Positions 45,797 through 54,783 of a stretch of 64,000 nucleotides of DNA are shown piece by piece; the stretch's first letter is position 1; every line of letters begins with the position of its first letter. This stretch comes from an uncultured Clostridia bacterium. Lineage in GTDB: Bacteria > Bacillota > Clostridia > Saccharofermentanales > Saccharofermentanaceae. A program made the translations under genes and the position numbers. The notes under the pieces are model-generated. The model ran no database searches, was not told the DNA's origin, and saw nothing but the letters and a program-made list of their open reading frames with translations. The DNA is taken from contig CAMIYM010000011.1 of the NCBI GenBank assembly GCA_946403085.1, forward strand, positions 1 through 64,000. Reading direction: 5' to 3'.

Positions 45797-46546
45797 ATGG
45801 ACGAACAGAAAGTTGCTGAACTGAACAGAATAATCAGAGAGTGCAAGCATATCGTATTCTTTGGCGGTGCCGGAGTATCGACAGAGAGCGGTATTCCTGA
45901 CTTCAGAAGCAAGGACGGTCTTTATAACCAGCATGATGTCCAGTTCGAAAAGTATTCTCCTGAATATCTCCTGAGCGATTCATGTCTCTTAGATCACCCG
46001 GATGTATTCTTCGAATTCTACAGACAGAAGCTTGATACATCAGGTATCGAGCCTAACAGGGCTCACTATAAGCTTGCTGAGATGGAGAAAGCGGGCAAAC
46101 TCGATGGTATCATCACACAGAATATCGATGGTCTTCATCAGAGGGCAGGAAGCGTAAATGTCCAGGAAGTCCATGGTACGACATACCGTAATTACTGCAT
46201 GAAATGCCATGCCAAATATCCGTATGACTATATCTTCAAGTCAGAAGGACCAATACCTAAGTGTTCCAAGTGCGGAGGTATTGTAAGACCGGATGTTACA
46301 CTGTATGGCGAAGGCCTTCCCAGGGAAGCGTGGGTCGAATCTAAAAAGCTGGTCCAGAAGGCAGACTGCCTCATTATCGGGGGCACATCGCTTATGGTTC
46401 AGCCTGCAGCATCCCTGACTTATGATTTCAGCGGTAAGTATCTAATCGTAATCAACAGGGATAAGATCATGACAGACAGGCGTGCCGCTCTTGAATTCCG
46501 TGAAAATATCGGGGAAGTATTGGATTCTATAAATCTAGAGGAATAG
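45797..46546 (+). CDS. cobB: NAD-dependent protein deacylase (sirtuin)
   Basis: A 249-residue Sir2 enzyme that removes acyl groups from lysines using NAD. The NAD motif is GAGVSTESGIPDFRSKDGLY, followed by TQNIDGLHQRAG and the catalytic His126 (EVHGT). Two Cys pairs (CMKCH and CSKCGG) form the zinc site, and GGTSLMVQPAA is the C-terminal ribose-binding loop. Length is typical of bacterial sirtuins. AGGAGG lies eight bases before ATG, right after the dnaE stop. It is followed by the Ntn hydrolase gene after nine bases. Confidence 0.95.
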   Translation: MDEQKVAELNRIIRECKHIVFFGGAGVSTESGIPDFRSKDGLYNQHDVQFEKYSPEYLLSDSCLLDHPDVFFEFYRQKLDTSGIEPNRAHYKLAEMEKAGKLDGIITQNIDGLHQRAGSVNVQEVHGTTYRNYCMKCHAKYPYDYIFKSEGPIPKCSKCGGIVRPDVTLYGEGLPREAWVESKKLVQKADCLIIGGTSLMVQPAASLTYDFSGKYLIVINRDKIMTDRRAALEFRENIGEVLDSINLEE

Positions 46547-46555
46547 GAAAGATAA

Positions 46556-48232
46556 ATGGGGAATATAAGGAAAAGCAGAAAGATAGTAATAGCGGTTATT
46601 TCAGTTTTGACGGTAATCTCTACAGGGATTGCCGGTTATTGCGGCTATAAGTCTTCCGTATCAGGTGTAGCGACGGATATCAGGTATCTTGTTCAGGATA
46701 AGACTCCGCAGATAGGTGATGAATACTATCTGTTCTGTGTCCGTGATGACTTGTTTGAAGCGGCAGATGATATCCTGGTATACGAAGATTATATTGAGGT
46801 TGAAGACCGTTATGTAAGCATTCCGATCGAGAGCAATAACGGAAACTTAAGTTACAGGTTTAACGTTAAGGTAGTTGAGACCGATCCGCAGCTACCGGAT
46901 AGGTTTGCCCAAAGCTGCAGAGATTATTACCAGACTCTATATGACAAACTTCAGGCTAAGAAAGAAACCGTCGATCCGAATGATTCCGAGAGTATGGAAA
47001 AGATCCGCAAGGCTGAAGAACTGGTAAATGGATTTCTGACCGATGAAGTCTATGAGCGTGACAAGAGCAGTATCACTCCTTATACATTCAGAGCTACGAA
47101 CACAATAAATTATTATGTCATAGGACTTATAGCAGTAGCCGTTGCAGTGCTGCTTGCAGTCGTTTTGATCTATGCAGTTCTCGGCATTTGGATAAGCGGA
47201 AAGAAACTCGCGTTGGGAAGTGTAGCTTTAGTCCTTGTCGTAAGCATAGTAAGCTGCATAGTCTTCAGAAAAGAAATAGCCACAATGGCATCGATAAAAG
47301 AATATGCACCGGGTATGTATGTGTGCAACATACAAAATGATTACAAACTGGATGAAATGCTGTCAACTGATGTAAGAAATTCGGATTCCCTTATCGCGCT
47401 TATAAGCAAAAAACTTATGGGAGGGATTTCGCTTCCGATCGATGCTCATCATTTCGGATGTTCGTCTTTCAGCTGCGTAAATGATCAGGGCAGTCATCTG
47501 CTTTGCCGTAACTATGATTATCTTGATACGGACGGAATGATCATTTATTCAAATCGTGAGGGTGCTTATGCTTCGATTGCCGTATGCGATCTCCAGTGGG
47601 CGAGATTTGCAGGAACTGATTCCATCGCAAAACCTGACTCTCTGCTCGGAAGATTCGTTTTGAGGGGCGCTGCTCCATATATGAGTGTTGACGGCATGAA
47701 TGATCAGGGACTTGGAATATCTATCCTGTCACTGACTAACCCGGAAAGAAGACCTGATACCGGTAAAACGGATACCATTATCCTTCTTGCCATAAGAGGA
47801 ATACTTGATAAGTGTGCTACTGTCGATGAAGCCGTTGCGTTTTTGTCTTCTTATGATGTTCATTCCATGTTTGACAAGGACAATCATCTGTTTATCACCG
47901 ATAAGTCCGGAAAGAGCGTTGTTGCTGAATGGGTAAACGATGAATTGACCATTAGTGAGATCAATTACGTTACAAATTACTATATTGCGACGCACGAGTA
48001 TGATGACGAAAGAAGATTTGTGACTTTAAAGAACAAGCTCAAAGAATCTAACGGCGTATTGACTATTGATGAGGCTATGGATCTTCTGAAAGATGCTTCC
48101 CAGGATTCTAAGAACGGAATTCAGACGGAATGGTCCTGCGTTTATGATCTGGATCATTTCGTTTTATACATCTATAACGACAGGAACAGGGACAATTACT
48201 ACATAATTACCTTCCCCGAATCATTTAAGTAA
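46556..48232 (+). CDS. membrane-anchored Ntn hydrolase (choloylglycine hydrolase/linear-amide hydrolase type)
   Basis: A 558-residue two-part protein. The N-terminal half has a signal anchor (about 11-30), an extracytoplasmic stretch of about 145 residues and two closely spaced membrane helices (about 185-215 and 220-240). The C-terminal half (from about 295) looks like a cysteine Ntn hydrolase of the CBAH/C45 group: FGCSSFSC with Cys302 as the likely nucleophile, then GSHLLCRNYDYLDTDG, MNDQGLGISILSLTNPERR, the Asn-containing VTNYYIATHEYDDERR and a final Arg-rich region. Ntn enzymes need the nucleophile at a free N-terminus, so autocleavage before Cys302 would be required. The substrate (bile-acid amide, acyl-homoserine lactone or other amide) is unknown. 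Confidence 0.72.
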   Translation: MGNIRKSRKIVIAVISVLTVISTGIAGYCGYKSSVSGVATDIRYLVQDKTPQIGDEYYLFCVRDDLFEAADDILVYEDYIEVEDRYVSIPIESNNGNLSYRFNVKVVETDPQLPDRFAQSCRDYYQTLYDKLQAKKETVDPNDSESMEKIRKAEELVNGFLTDEVYERDKSSITPYTFRATNTINYYVIGLIAVAVAVLLAVVLIYAVLGIWISGKKLALGSVALVLVVSIVSCIVFRKEIATMASIKEYAPGMYVCNIQNDYKLDEMLSTDVRNSDSLIALISKKLMGGISLPIDAHHFGCSSFSCVNDQGSHLLCRNYDYLDTDGMIIYSNREGAYASIAVCDLQWARFAGTDSIAKPDSLLGRFVLRGAAPYMSVDGMNDQGLGISILSLTNPERRPDTGKTDTIILLAIRGILDKCATVDEAVAFLSSYDVHSMFDKDNHLFITDKSGKSVVAEWVNDELTISEINYVTNYYIATHEYDDERRFVTLKNKLKESNGVLTIDEAMDLLKDASQDSKNGIQTEWSCVYDLDHFVLYIYNDRNRDNYYIITFPESFK

Positions 48233-48264
48233 ACTGTTGTTTCGTTCCTTTTTATTATTTAGTG

Positions 48265-48270
48265 TATAAT
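48265..48270 (+). promoter_or_regulatory. -10 box of the pfkA promoter
   Basis: A consensus TATAAT lies 38 bases before pfkA in an AT-rich stretch; the -35 is unclear. It suggests that pfkA starts a separate transcript. Confidence 0.45.
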
Positions 48271-48308
48271 TATCTCGAAAATCTATCAGATGTTTCGGAG
48301 GAATAACT

Positions 48309-49364
48309 ATGGGTAGACTTCTTTATGATGAGAACAACCTTCCTGAGATAAGCAGCCTTAAGGCTTTGAATTATGACCAAGTAGATAAGAGCACTGTTGA
48401 GCCGATCAAGCGTGTAGGCGTTCTTACGAGTGGCGGCGATGCTCCCGGAATGAATGCAGCGATCAGAGCTATCGTCAGAGCAGGTATCAATGCCGGTTTT
48501 GAGATGTATGGTGTTACCAGAGGCTATCACGGACTTTGGAAGGGCGAGATCATGCCCCTCGACGGCAGAAGCGTTTCAGAGACACTTCAGCGCGGCGGAA
48601 CATTCCTCATGACTGCAAGATCACAGACTTTCATGACTGATCAGGGCGTTCTTAAGGGTGCCAGAATGATGGAAGCATATGAGCTTGATGCTCTTGTTGT
48701 CATTGGCGGTGATGGTTCTTATAAGGGTGCAAGAGCTCTTGCCAGGATCGGTATCCCGGTAATCGGTGTTCCCGGTACTATCGACAATGATATCGCTTCA
48801 ACTGATTATACGATCGGTTATGACACGGCAATGAATACTGCTATGCAGTGCATCGATAAGCTCAGAGATACTGCTTCATCACATGAGCGCTGCAGCGTTA
48901 TTGAAGTAATGGGCAGACATGCCGGATGGATCGCACTTAACGTAGGTATTGCTACAGGTGCAGAGAGCATCCTGATCCCTGAGGTTCCTTATGACTTCAA
49001 TAAGGATGTTCTCAGAGTCATCCTTGACGGACGTAATACAGGCAAGAAGCATTACATCGTTATCGTTGCTGAGGGTGTCGGTCATGCTGAAGAGATCGCC
49101 AAGCAGATCGAGGATGCTACGGGCATCGAAGCGCGTCCCACGATCCTCGGACACCTCCAGAGAGGCGGTTCACCTACATTGAGAGACAGAACAATGGCAA
49201 GCCTTATGGGCATCAGGGCCATCGACTGTCTTGTCGAAAAGAGATTTAACAGACTCGTAGTCAGACAGCATGGCGAGATCACCGATGTCGATATCGAAGA
49301 AGGTCTTGCAATGACCAAGACTATTACGCCTGACATCATCGAGAACGCCAAGAGACTCGGTTAA
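48309..49364 (+). CDS. pfkA: ATP-dependent 6-phosphofructokinase
   Basis: A 351-residue glycolytic enzyme that phosphorylates fructose-6-phosphate. The core begins at residue 36 with GVLTSGGDAPGMNAAIRAIV; catalytic PGTIDNDI and the substrate loop EVMGRHAGWIALN are present, and RPTILGHLQRGGSPTLRDR forms the C-terminal substrate site. Residues 1-35 are an extension absent from typical PfkA (about 320 residues). Its start is well supported by GGAGGA eight bases before ATG 48309. dnaE-pfkA is a familiar Clostridial pair; here two genes lie between. Confidence 0.95.
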   Translation: MGRLLYDENNLPEISSLKALNYDQVDKSTVEPIKRVGVLTSGGDAPGMNAAIRAIVRAGINAGFEMYGVTRGYHGLWKGEIMPLDGRSVSETLQRGGTFLMTARSQTFMTDQGVLKGARMMEAYELDALVVIGGDGSYKGARALARIGIPVIGVPGTIDNDIASTDYTIGYDTAMNTAMQCIDKLRDTASSHERCSVIEVMGRHAGWIALNVGIATGAESILIPEVPYDFNKDVLRVILDGRNTGKKHYIVIVAEGVGHAEEIAKQIEDATGIEARPTILGHLQRGGSPTLRDRTMASLMGIRAIDCLVEKRFNRLVVRQHGEITDVDIEEGLAMTKTITPDIIENAKRLG

Positions 49365-49407
49365 TAGAGTTTACGGGTCAATTGACGGTTAGGGGATAAG
49401 TAAGACC

Positions 49408-51900
49408 ATGTATGAATTTATGAGCTTCGACGAGAGCCTCGAACGGAAGAAGATCCGCGGGCGTGTCTTGAAGACCCTTGAATTCAATAAGATCAGAGAC
49501 AGTGTTGCTGCGAAGGCAAGAACGTCATACGGACGTGAGCTTTGCAACGATATGGTTCCGTGCTGCGATATTGATTATGTGACAAGTGAGCTTTCCTGTG
49601 CAAGGCAGGCCATGGATCACATAATGAGATTCGGCATGCTTCCTTTGGGCGGATTAAGAGATCTCCGCGAAGCGATCCTTTACGCGAAGGCAGACGGAAC
49701 ACTTACATGCGGACAGCTTCTGGAAGTTGCATCTTTTTTGAGAGCTTCCGGCGAAGTCAAAAAAGCGATAGACAAGGCGAGATCTGCGGGTTCCCCTCTT
49801 GTTGATGAGACTGAGCCGGATGTTTGTGCTTATGTGGATAAGCTTGAGACTTCGGATAAGCTCTTGGAGAAGATCGACAGTTCCATCTTAGGTCAGGATG
49901 AAGTATCCGACAGGGCAAGCAAGGAACTGGCTTCTATAAGGCGTGAAAGAAAGAATATAGCAAGCGGTATCAGGTCTCTTTTAGACCGTGTTATCTCCAA
50001 CCACGCTGATATGCTCCAGGAAGGCATCGTAACTCTTCGTGAAGGAAGATACTGCATTCCGGTCAAGGCTGATTTTAACGGCAGGATAGATGGTATCGTC
50101 CACGGTGCTTCCGCATCAGGACAGACACTCTTCATCGAGCCTATGAGCGTTGTTGAGGCAAACAACAAGATCGCTGAACTTACATTTGCCGAGCAGGCAG
50201 AGATACAGAGGATCCTGAAGAGCTTTACGAATGAAGTCGTATCAATAAGTCCTCTTCTCCAGAACAATATGGAGATCGCATCAAGGCTTGATTATATTTT
50301 CGCGAAGGCTGAATACGGCGTTGAGAATAATTCATTCTGTCCTTCACTTAACTGCGACGGCAGGATCGATCTTAAGGGCGCGAGACACCCGCTTATTCCG
50401 AAGGAGAGCGTTGTTCCAGTCGATATCAGGATTGGTGATGGCTATGACGCGCTTATCGTTACAGGACCTAATACCGGCGGTAAGACCGTATCACTTAAGA
50501 CATGCGGACTCCTTGTCATGATGACGATGGCAGGACTTCCGATACCTACAGAGAGCGGCTCGGAAGTATGTGTTTTCGACAGAGTGTTAGCTGATATAGG
50601 AGATGAACAGAGCATCGAAGAGAGCCTGTCCACATTCTCAGCTCACATGTCCAATATCGTATTTATCCTGAAGAATATAAGAGGTAAGTCTCTTGTACTG
50701 TTGGACGAGCTCGGTTCAGGTACTGATCCGGCGGAAGGCGCGGCACTTGCCATATCAATAATCGAAGAGCTCAGAAGGAAGAACTGTATCGTAATGTCCA
50801 CAACGCATTACAGGGAACTTAAGGGCTACGCTGAGACCACTGAAGGCGTAATGAACGCTTCCTGTGAATTCGATACGGAGACATTGGCTCCGACCTATAA
50901 GCTCATTACGGGAAGACCCGGTTCTTCCAATGCTTTTGTCATCTCGAGCAAGTTGGGTCTTTCAAAGAATATCCTGGACAATGCCAAGGTCAGGATGTCC
51001 ACTGATGAGATAAGGTATGAGGAGCTCCTGGCAAAGGCTGAGGAGAATTCCAAGAAAGCGGAGATGCTCGTTCAGGAAAATGACAGGCTCAATATCGAAC
51101 TCAAGGCTGAAAAGGCCCGTCTTGAAGAAGAGAATGCAAAGCTCAAGCAGTCAAAGACCAAGATATTGAATGACATGAGAGCAGAGCAGAAGAAGCTCCT
51201 TCAGGATCAGGAGAGGGAACTGAGTGACGAGCTCCGTGAATTAAGACGCAGATCCAAGGATATGGACAGGGCAGAGCGCGAAAAGGAACTCGACAAGATC
51301 AGAAGAAAGTTAAGAGCCGGCATAAACGACCTCGAAGCTGATGATGATGAGGCGATCGAATCCGTTGCTTTAAGCGGTGAACCCGTTAAGGAAGTAATCA
51401 AGGGTGAATGCTACTATGTTCCTTCTCTGGATCAGATCGGTGTTGCCGAATCAGCTCTTTCCAAGAGCGGATCTGTTAATATCGTATGCGGAAGCATGAA
51501 GATCGCGGTTAAGAAGAACCAGCTCATGATGCCTACGAAGGCGCAGCGTGATGAATTCCTGAGAGGCAGGAATAAAGGCTCTCAGAAGGGCAGGCTCATA
51601 AGACCGAAGAGCGGTTCCGAGGATATGGGCAAGGTCAGATTCAATGCTGCATCTTCAACTAGATCAGAGGTCATGCTTATCGGCATGACGACAGCTGAAG
51701 CTGAATCCAGGCTTGGTAAATATCTTGAGGATTGTGTGCTCGCAGGAATCAAGGAAGCAAGGATAGTCCATGGTAAAGGCACAGGTGCTTTAAGGTCTTG
51801 TGTGCAGGATATGCTTATAAAAGATGACAGGGTCGAGTCTTTCCGCGCCGGAGAACAAGGCGAAGGCGATGCGGGAGTCACGATCGTTAAGTTCAGATAA
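49408..51900 (+). CDS. mutS2: endonuclease MutS2
   Basis: An 830-residue MutS-family protein with a C-terminal nuclease. Walker A is GPNTGGKTVSLKTCGLL (about 351-367), followed by DIGDEQSIEESLSTFSAHMS and LLDELGSGTDPAEGAAL (Walker B). A long charged coiled coil lies at about 520-640. The C-terminal Smr domain has LIGMTTAEAESRLGKYLED and ARIVHGKGTGALR. MutS2 lacks mismatch-recognition domains; it suppresses recombination and, in Bacillus, rescues collided ribosomes. The N-terminus has about 17 residues more than usual before LKTLEFNKI. GGGGA lies upstream of the ATG. Confidence 0.94.
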   Translation: MYEFMSFDESLERKKIRGRVLKTLEFNKIRDSVAAKARTSYGRELCNDMVPCCDIDYVTSELSCARQAMDHIMRFGMLPLGGLRDLREAILYAKADGTLTCGQLLEVASFLRASGEVKKAIDKARSAGSPLVDETEPDVCAYVDKLETSDKLLEKIDSSILGQDEVSDRASKELASIRRERKNIASGIRSLLDRVISNHADMLQEGIVTLREGRYCIPVKADFNGRIDGIVHGASASGQTLFIEPMSVVEANNKIAELTFAEQAEIQRILKSFTNEVVSISPLLQNNMEIASRLDYIFAKAEYGVENNSFCPSLNCDGRIDLKGARHPLIPKESVVPVDIRIGDGYDALIVTGPNTGGKTVSLKTCGLLVMMTMAGLPIPTESGSEVCVFDRVLADIGDEQSIEESLSTFSAHMSNIVFILKNIRGKSLVLLDELGSGTDPAEGAALAISIIEELRRKNCIVMSTTHYRELKGYAETTEGVMNASCEFDTETLAPTYKLITGRPGSSNAFVISSKLGLSKNILDNAKVRMSTDEIRYEELLAKAEENSKKAEMLVQENDRLNIELKAEKARLEEENAKLKQSKTKILNDMRAEQKKLLQDQERELSDELRELRRRSKDMDRAEREKELDKIRRKLRAGINDLEADDDEAIESVALSGEPVKEVIKGECYYVPSLDQIGVAESALSKSGSVNIVCGSMKIAVKKNQLMMPTKAQRDEFLRGRNKGSQKGRLIRPKSGSEDMGKVRFNAASSTRSEVMLIGMTTAEAESRLGKYLEDCVLAGIKEARIVHGKGTGALRSCVQDMLIKDDRVESFRAGEQGEGDAGVTIVKFR

Positions 51901-51918
51901 AAAGGGGGAGAACGAGTT

Positions 51919-52833
51919 ATGTCTGAGAATAATGCTGAAATTCAGAGTGCTGAACAGATTCAGTCCGCAGAGGCGCCCAAGAAGCGCGTAAGGATAGGAT
52001 TTGTATTCCTTTCTATCGTACCTGTAGCGGTCATTATCGGTATTCAGACGATCACACAGATTCCTTTTCTTGTAATCTCGGCAGCTGACCTTGCAGCGAA
52101 TAATACTTCGCTCAGTCCTCTTGAGATTTCAGAAAAGCTTTTGACGACTTTCAATGAGAAATATGCAATGTGGGCATATCTTCTTTACAGCGTTGCGGCT
52201 CTTCTGGTTTTTGGAATCTGGTATTTTAAGGGTTTTGTTAAGAACCATCCCAAGGTCAGACTCAAGGAAATATTCGGTGTTAAATCAGTTTTCGCATCCA
52301 TCGGAATGGTTATCGGTCTTCAGTTTGCAATCACCGCAGCTTTCGTTCTGGCATTCCGTTTCCTTCCAAAGATAATGAATGATTATGTAGAGCTGATGAA
52401 AAGTGCAGGCCTTATGGATAACATTCTCGTAACGATTCTTTATGCGATAATCCTAGGACCTATCGTTGAGGAGCTTTGCATAAGAGGTGTCTGCTTCGGT
52501 TTCCTTGAAAAATCCGGAATCAAGCCTGCGCTGATGATCCTGATCTCAGGAATCCTTTTCGGTGTAATGCATTTGAATCTCGTGCAGGGAGTTTATGCTT
52601 CCATCCTTGGCTTCTTCCTCGGATTCATGAGATACAAGTACCGTTCCATAAAGCTTACGATCTTCATCCATATCCTGTTTAACATCATGGGTACATATGG
52701 AGACACGTTAATGGAAAAGATCATTCCAAACGATGGCATAAAGCTGATCTTAGGCGGTGTTGCACTTTTCGTGCTCGTATTCGCCACAGCTCTTGTAAAC
52801 AGTGACAAGAAGGCTTATAAAGCGGCAGATTGA
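51919..52833 (+). CDS. CPBP-family intramembrane glutamic protease
   Basis: A 304-residue membrane protein with about eight helices. The CPBP/Abi motifs are Glu184-Glu185 and Arg189 (EELCIRG), His218 (FGVMHLN) and His251 with Asn254 (IFIHILFN), the active-site set of the family that includes Rce1 and bacteriocin-immunity proteins. The N-terminus is hydrophilic (about 28 residues). The substrate is unknown. AAAGGGGGAG precedes the start. A short inverted repeat (CCTGAGA 52835, TCTCAGG 52855) follows the stop but has no T-run. Confidence 0.88.
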   Translation: MSENNAEIQSAEQIQSAEAPKKRVRIGFVFLSIVPVAVIIGIQTITQIPFLVISAADLAANNTSLSPLEISEKLLTTFNEKYAMWAYLLYSVAALLVFGIWYFKGFVKNHPKVRLKEIFGVKSVFASIGMVIGLQFAITAAFVLAFRFLPKIMNDYVELMKSAGLMDNILVTILYAIILGPIVEELCIRGVCFGFLEKSGIKPALMILISGILFGVMHLNLVQGVYASILGFFLGFMRYKYRSIKLTIFIHILFNIMGTYGDTLMEKIIPNDGIKLILGGVALFVLVFATALVNSDKKAYKAAD

Positions 52834-52926
52834 TCCTGAGAAGGCAAGTTGTTATCTCAGGAATACCTGAACGCGAGTTTTATGATAAAATTTGTTTAAT
52901 AAATTGATTTGCCAGGAGAGATTGTT

Positions 52927-53442
52927 TTGCCAAGCGAAGAAGAACAGATGTCAGAGGCCCTCGTCAGGATCTTTGAGAATGTCGTTTTAACAGAAGAGAA
53001 ATCTCTTCAGGCAGGTTATTTCAATGACCTGTCTATTGCAGAGATGCATACCCTTACGGCTATTGGACCATACGATGCCCGTACCATGACTAATACCGCA
53101 GAAGATCTGGGTATTACTACGGGTACATTGACTGTCGCTATAGATAGACTCGTCAAGAAGGGTTATGTCCACAGGGAACGCGATAAGCGTGATAAGCGTA
53201 TCGTAAGGATCAGCCTTACTCACAATGGTAAACTCGCATGCAGAATGAACAACAAGTTCCACAGGGTTCTTGCCCAGCATATCCTTGCGGGATATGACGA
53301 GAATGACAGAAAGCATCTTCTTGACCTGGTCAATGAAGTTGACGAGTACGTTGCACAGCAGCTGAGACGCTATGACAGTACTGAGAATGTAAGAGCAACA
53401 GCAAGACAGGTAGCAAAAGATACCAGCAAGGAGAAAAATTAA
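52927..53442 (+). CDS. MarR-family regulator, FabT-like by context
   Basis: A 171-residue winged-helix regulator. LSIAEMHTLTAIGPYDARTM, then AEDLGITTGTLTVAIDRLVK form the recognition helices, and GYVHRERDKRDKRIVRISL is the wing with the MarR DxRDxR pattern. An acyl carrier protein gene follows after one base, which recalls FabT, the MarR repressor of fatty-acid genes; no fab genes are present here, so the FabT role is inference. The start is taken as TTG 52927 with AGGAG eight bases upstream; TTG 52909 has no ribosome site. AT-rich sequence before the gene may hold its operator. Confidence 0.82.
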   Translation: MPSEEEQMSEALVRIFENVVLTEEKSLQAGYFNDLSIAEMHTLTAIGPYDARTMTNTAEDLGITTGTLTVAIDRLVKKGYVHRERDKRDKRIVRISLTHNGKLACRMNNKFHRVLAQHILAGYDENDRKHLLDLVNEVDEYVAQQLRRYDSTENVRATARQVAKDTSKEKN

Positions 53443-53443
53443 T

Positions 53444-53707
53444 ATGGCAGATTCTGATAACCTTAGAGCGAAGGTAAAAGAAGACGTGATCAGGATCATG
53501 TCAGAAACGCTCGAGATATCTCCTGAACAAATAACATCAGATCTTGAATTCAATTCCGATCTGCCTTTTGATTCTCTCCAGCTCTATGAGTTTGTTATCG
53601 ATGTTGAAGAGACATATAACATCAGGCTTCCTGACGAATTGCTGGATAAGGTCAAGACTGTCGATGACATGATCGACGTTGTTCTTGAACTTTCGAAAAA
53701 GAATTGA
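53444..53707 (+). CDS. acyl carrier protein
   Basis: An 87-residue four-helix carrier protein. The phosphopantetheine site is Ser44 in LPFDSLQLYEF, followed by VIDVEETYNIRLPDELLDKV, the usual recognition helix. Flanking residues are less canonical than the GADSLD of the housekeeping AcpP, so this could be a specialised carrier. No fatty-acid synthesis gene is adjacent; it lies between the MarR gene (one-base gap) and a lipid kinase. GGAG lies upstream inside the marR end. Confidence 0.88.
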   Translation: MADSDNLRAKVKEDVIRIMSETLEISPEQITSDLEFNSDLPFDSLQLYEFVIDVEETYNIRLPDELLDKVKTVDDMIDVVLELSKKN

Positions 53708-53721
53708 TCCACGGTGCATAG

Positions 53722-54690
53722 ATGAAGAAGCTTTTCATCGTTAACAGCAGAGCAGAGTCCAAGTCTCTTGCAAGATTCAAGGCAGCATATTTTGATTATT
53801 CGGCAGAACACGAAGGCGAGACGCGCGTGGTCTATACCGAGTTTGCCGGACATGCAAGCGAAGCTGCCAGGAAAGCAACGGACGAAGACGATCTTCTCGT
53901 AGTCGCATGCGGCGGTGACGGAACGATCCATGAAGTTGCCAATGCTCTTGCCGAGTCAAATACTCCTATGGCATGCATACCTTTGGGTACAGGCAATGAT
54001 TTCACCAGATCCATTATGGATGAGAATCACAGGAGCAACTGTGAAGTCTGCGTAGGTGATATCTTCAATGACAGGATAACGGTTAAGAACGCAGATCTTA
54101 TTAAGGTCACATCCTATGACAGACGCGGCAGCAAGATCGATGCAAGTTCAGCATGGTGTCTTAATGTTGCTTCAATAGGTTTTGATACTGAAGTCCAGCT
54201 CTGTGCAAAAGGAAAGGTTCTCGCCCACCCTAATTCAAGTATTGTAAGAAGCACTGCGTATCTGACATCTGCCGTCGGATGCCTTTTCGGAAACAGATCT
54301 TTTGATTTTAAGTTCAAAGCGAAAAGAAATGACGGCAAGCCTGAAGAGTCTGAGAAGTCCAAATTCACTCTGCTTGCGGTTTGCAACGCTTCTTTTTACG
54401 GTGACGGCTTCTGTCCCGCGCCCAAAGCAAAGATCGATGACGGTCTTATCAATTGCTGTGCTATCGATGCTGTAAGCCTCCCGAGATCGCTCTATCTGAT
54501 CACCAAGTACATGAAGGGCACCCACGAGGGCTACGAAGAGGTCGATTCTTTTGTTACGGATGCCATTACGGCTGAAGCTACGGGTTCACGTGACCTGAAC
54601 GGAAATTACGACGGCGAGGATTTCTCCGGCCACAAGGTTACTTTTGAGTGCTGCCCGGGCGCGATTAAACTTGCTGTTTACGGCAAATAA
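53722..54690 (+). CDS. diacylglycerol/lipid kinase (DgkB/YegS family)
   Basis: A 322-residue soluble lipid kinase. The nucleotide motif is VACGGDGTIHEVANALAES, and PLGTGNDFTRSIM is the second family motif. The C-terminal beta domain contains CNASFYGDGFCPAPKAKIDD with the acidic residues that complete the active site. In Gram-positives DgkB recycles diacylglycerol from lipoteichoic acid synthesis; other family members act on different lipids. The neighbours (MarR, acyl carrier protein) support a lipid role. It starts 14 bases after the acp gene. Confidence 0.88.
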   Translation: MKKLFIVNSRAESKSLARFKAAYFDYSAEHEGETRVVYTEFAGHASEAARKATDEDDLLVVACGGDGTIHEVANALAESNTPMACIPLGTGNDFTRSIMDENHRSNCEVCVGDIFNDRITVKNADLIKVTSYDRRGSKIDASSAWCLNVASIGFDTEVQLCAKGKVLAHPNSSIVRSTAYLTSAVGCLFGNRSFDFKFKAKRNDGKPEESEKSKFTLLAVCNASFYGDGFCPAPKAKIDDGLINCCAIDAVSLPRSLYLITKYMKGTHEGYEEVDSFVTDAITAEATGSRDLNGNYDGEDFSGHKVTFECCPGAIKLAVYGK

Positions 54691-54728
54691 TCGGCAATCA
54701 GACTTTTTTCACATATTATGTCCCTTAT

Positions 54729-54783
54729 ATTACAAGTTATTTGTTTTAATATTACGGGCTCTTTTGCTATAATTACAAGTTAT
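54729..54783 (+). repeat. direct repeat ATTACAAGTTAT flanking the leaderless promoter
   Basis: The 12-base sequence occurs at 54729-54740 and again at 54772-54783, where it overlaps the -10 box and the start codon. The spacing is 43 bases, about four helical turns, so one protein dimer or tetramer could bridge both. It may be an operator pair. Confidence 0.5.
54745..54773 (+). promoter_or_regulatory. extended -10 promoter giving a leaderless message
   Basis: TGCTATAAT (TATAAT at 54768-54773) is a perfect extended -10; TTTAAT at 54745-54750 is a weak -35 at 17 bases. Transcription should start near 54780, at or one to two bases before ATG 54782. Confidence 0.6.
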
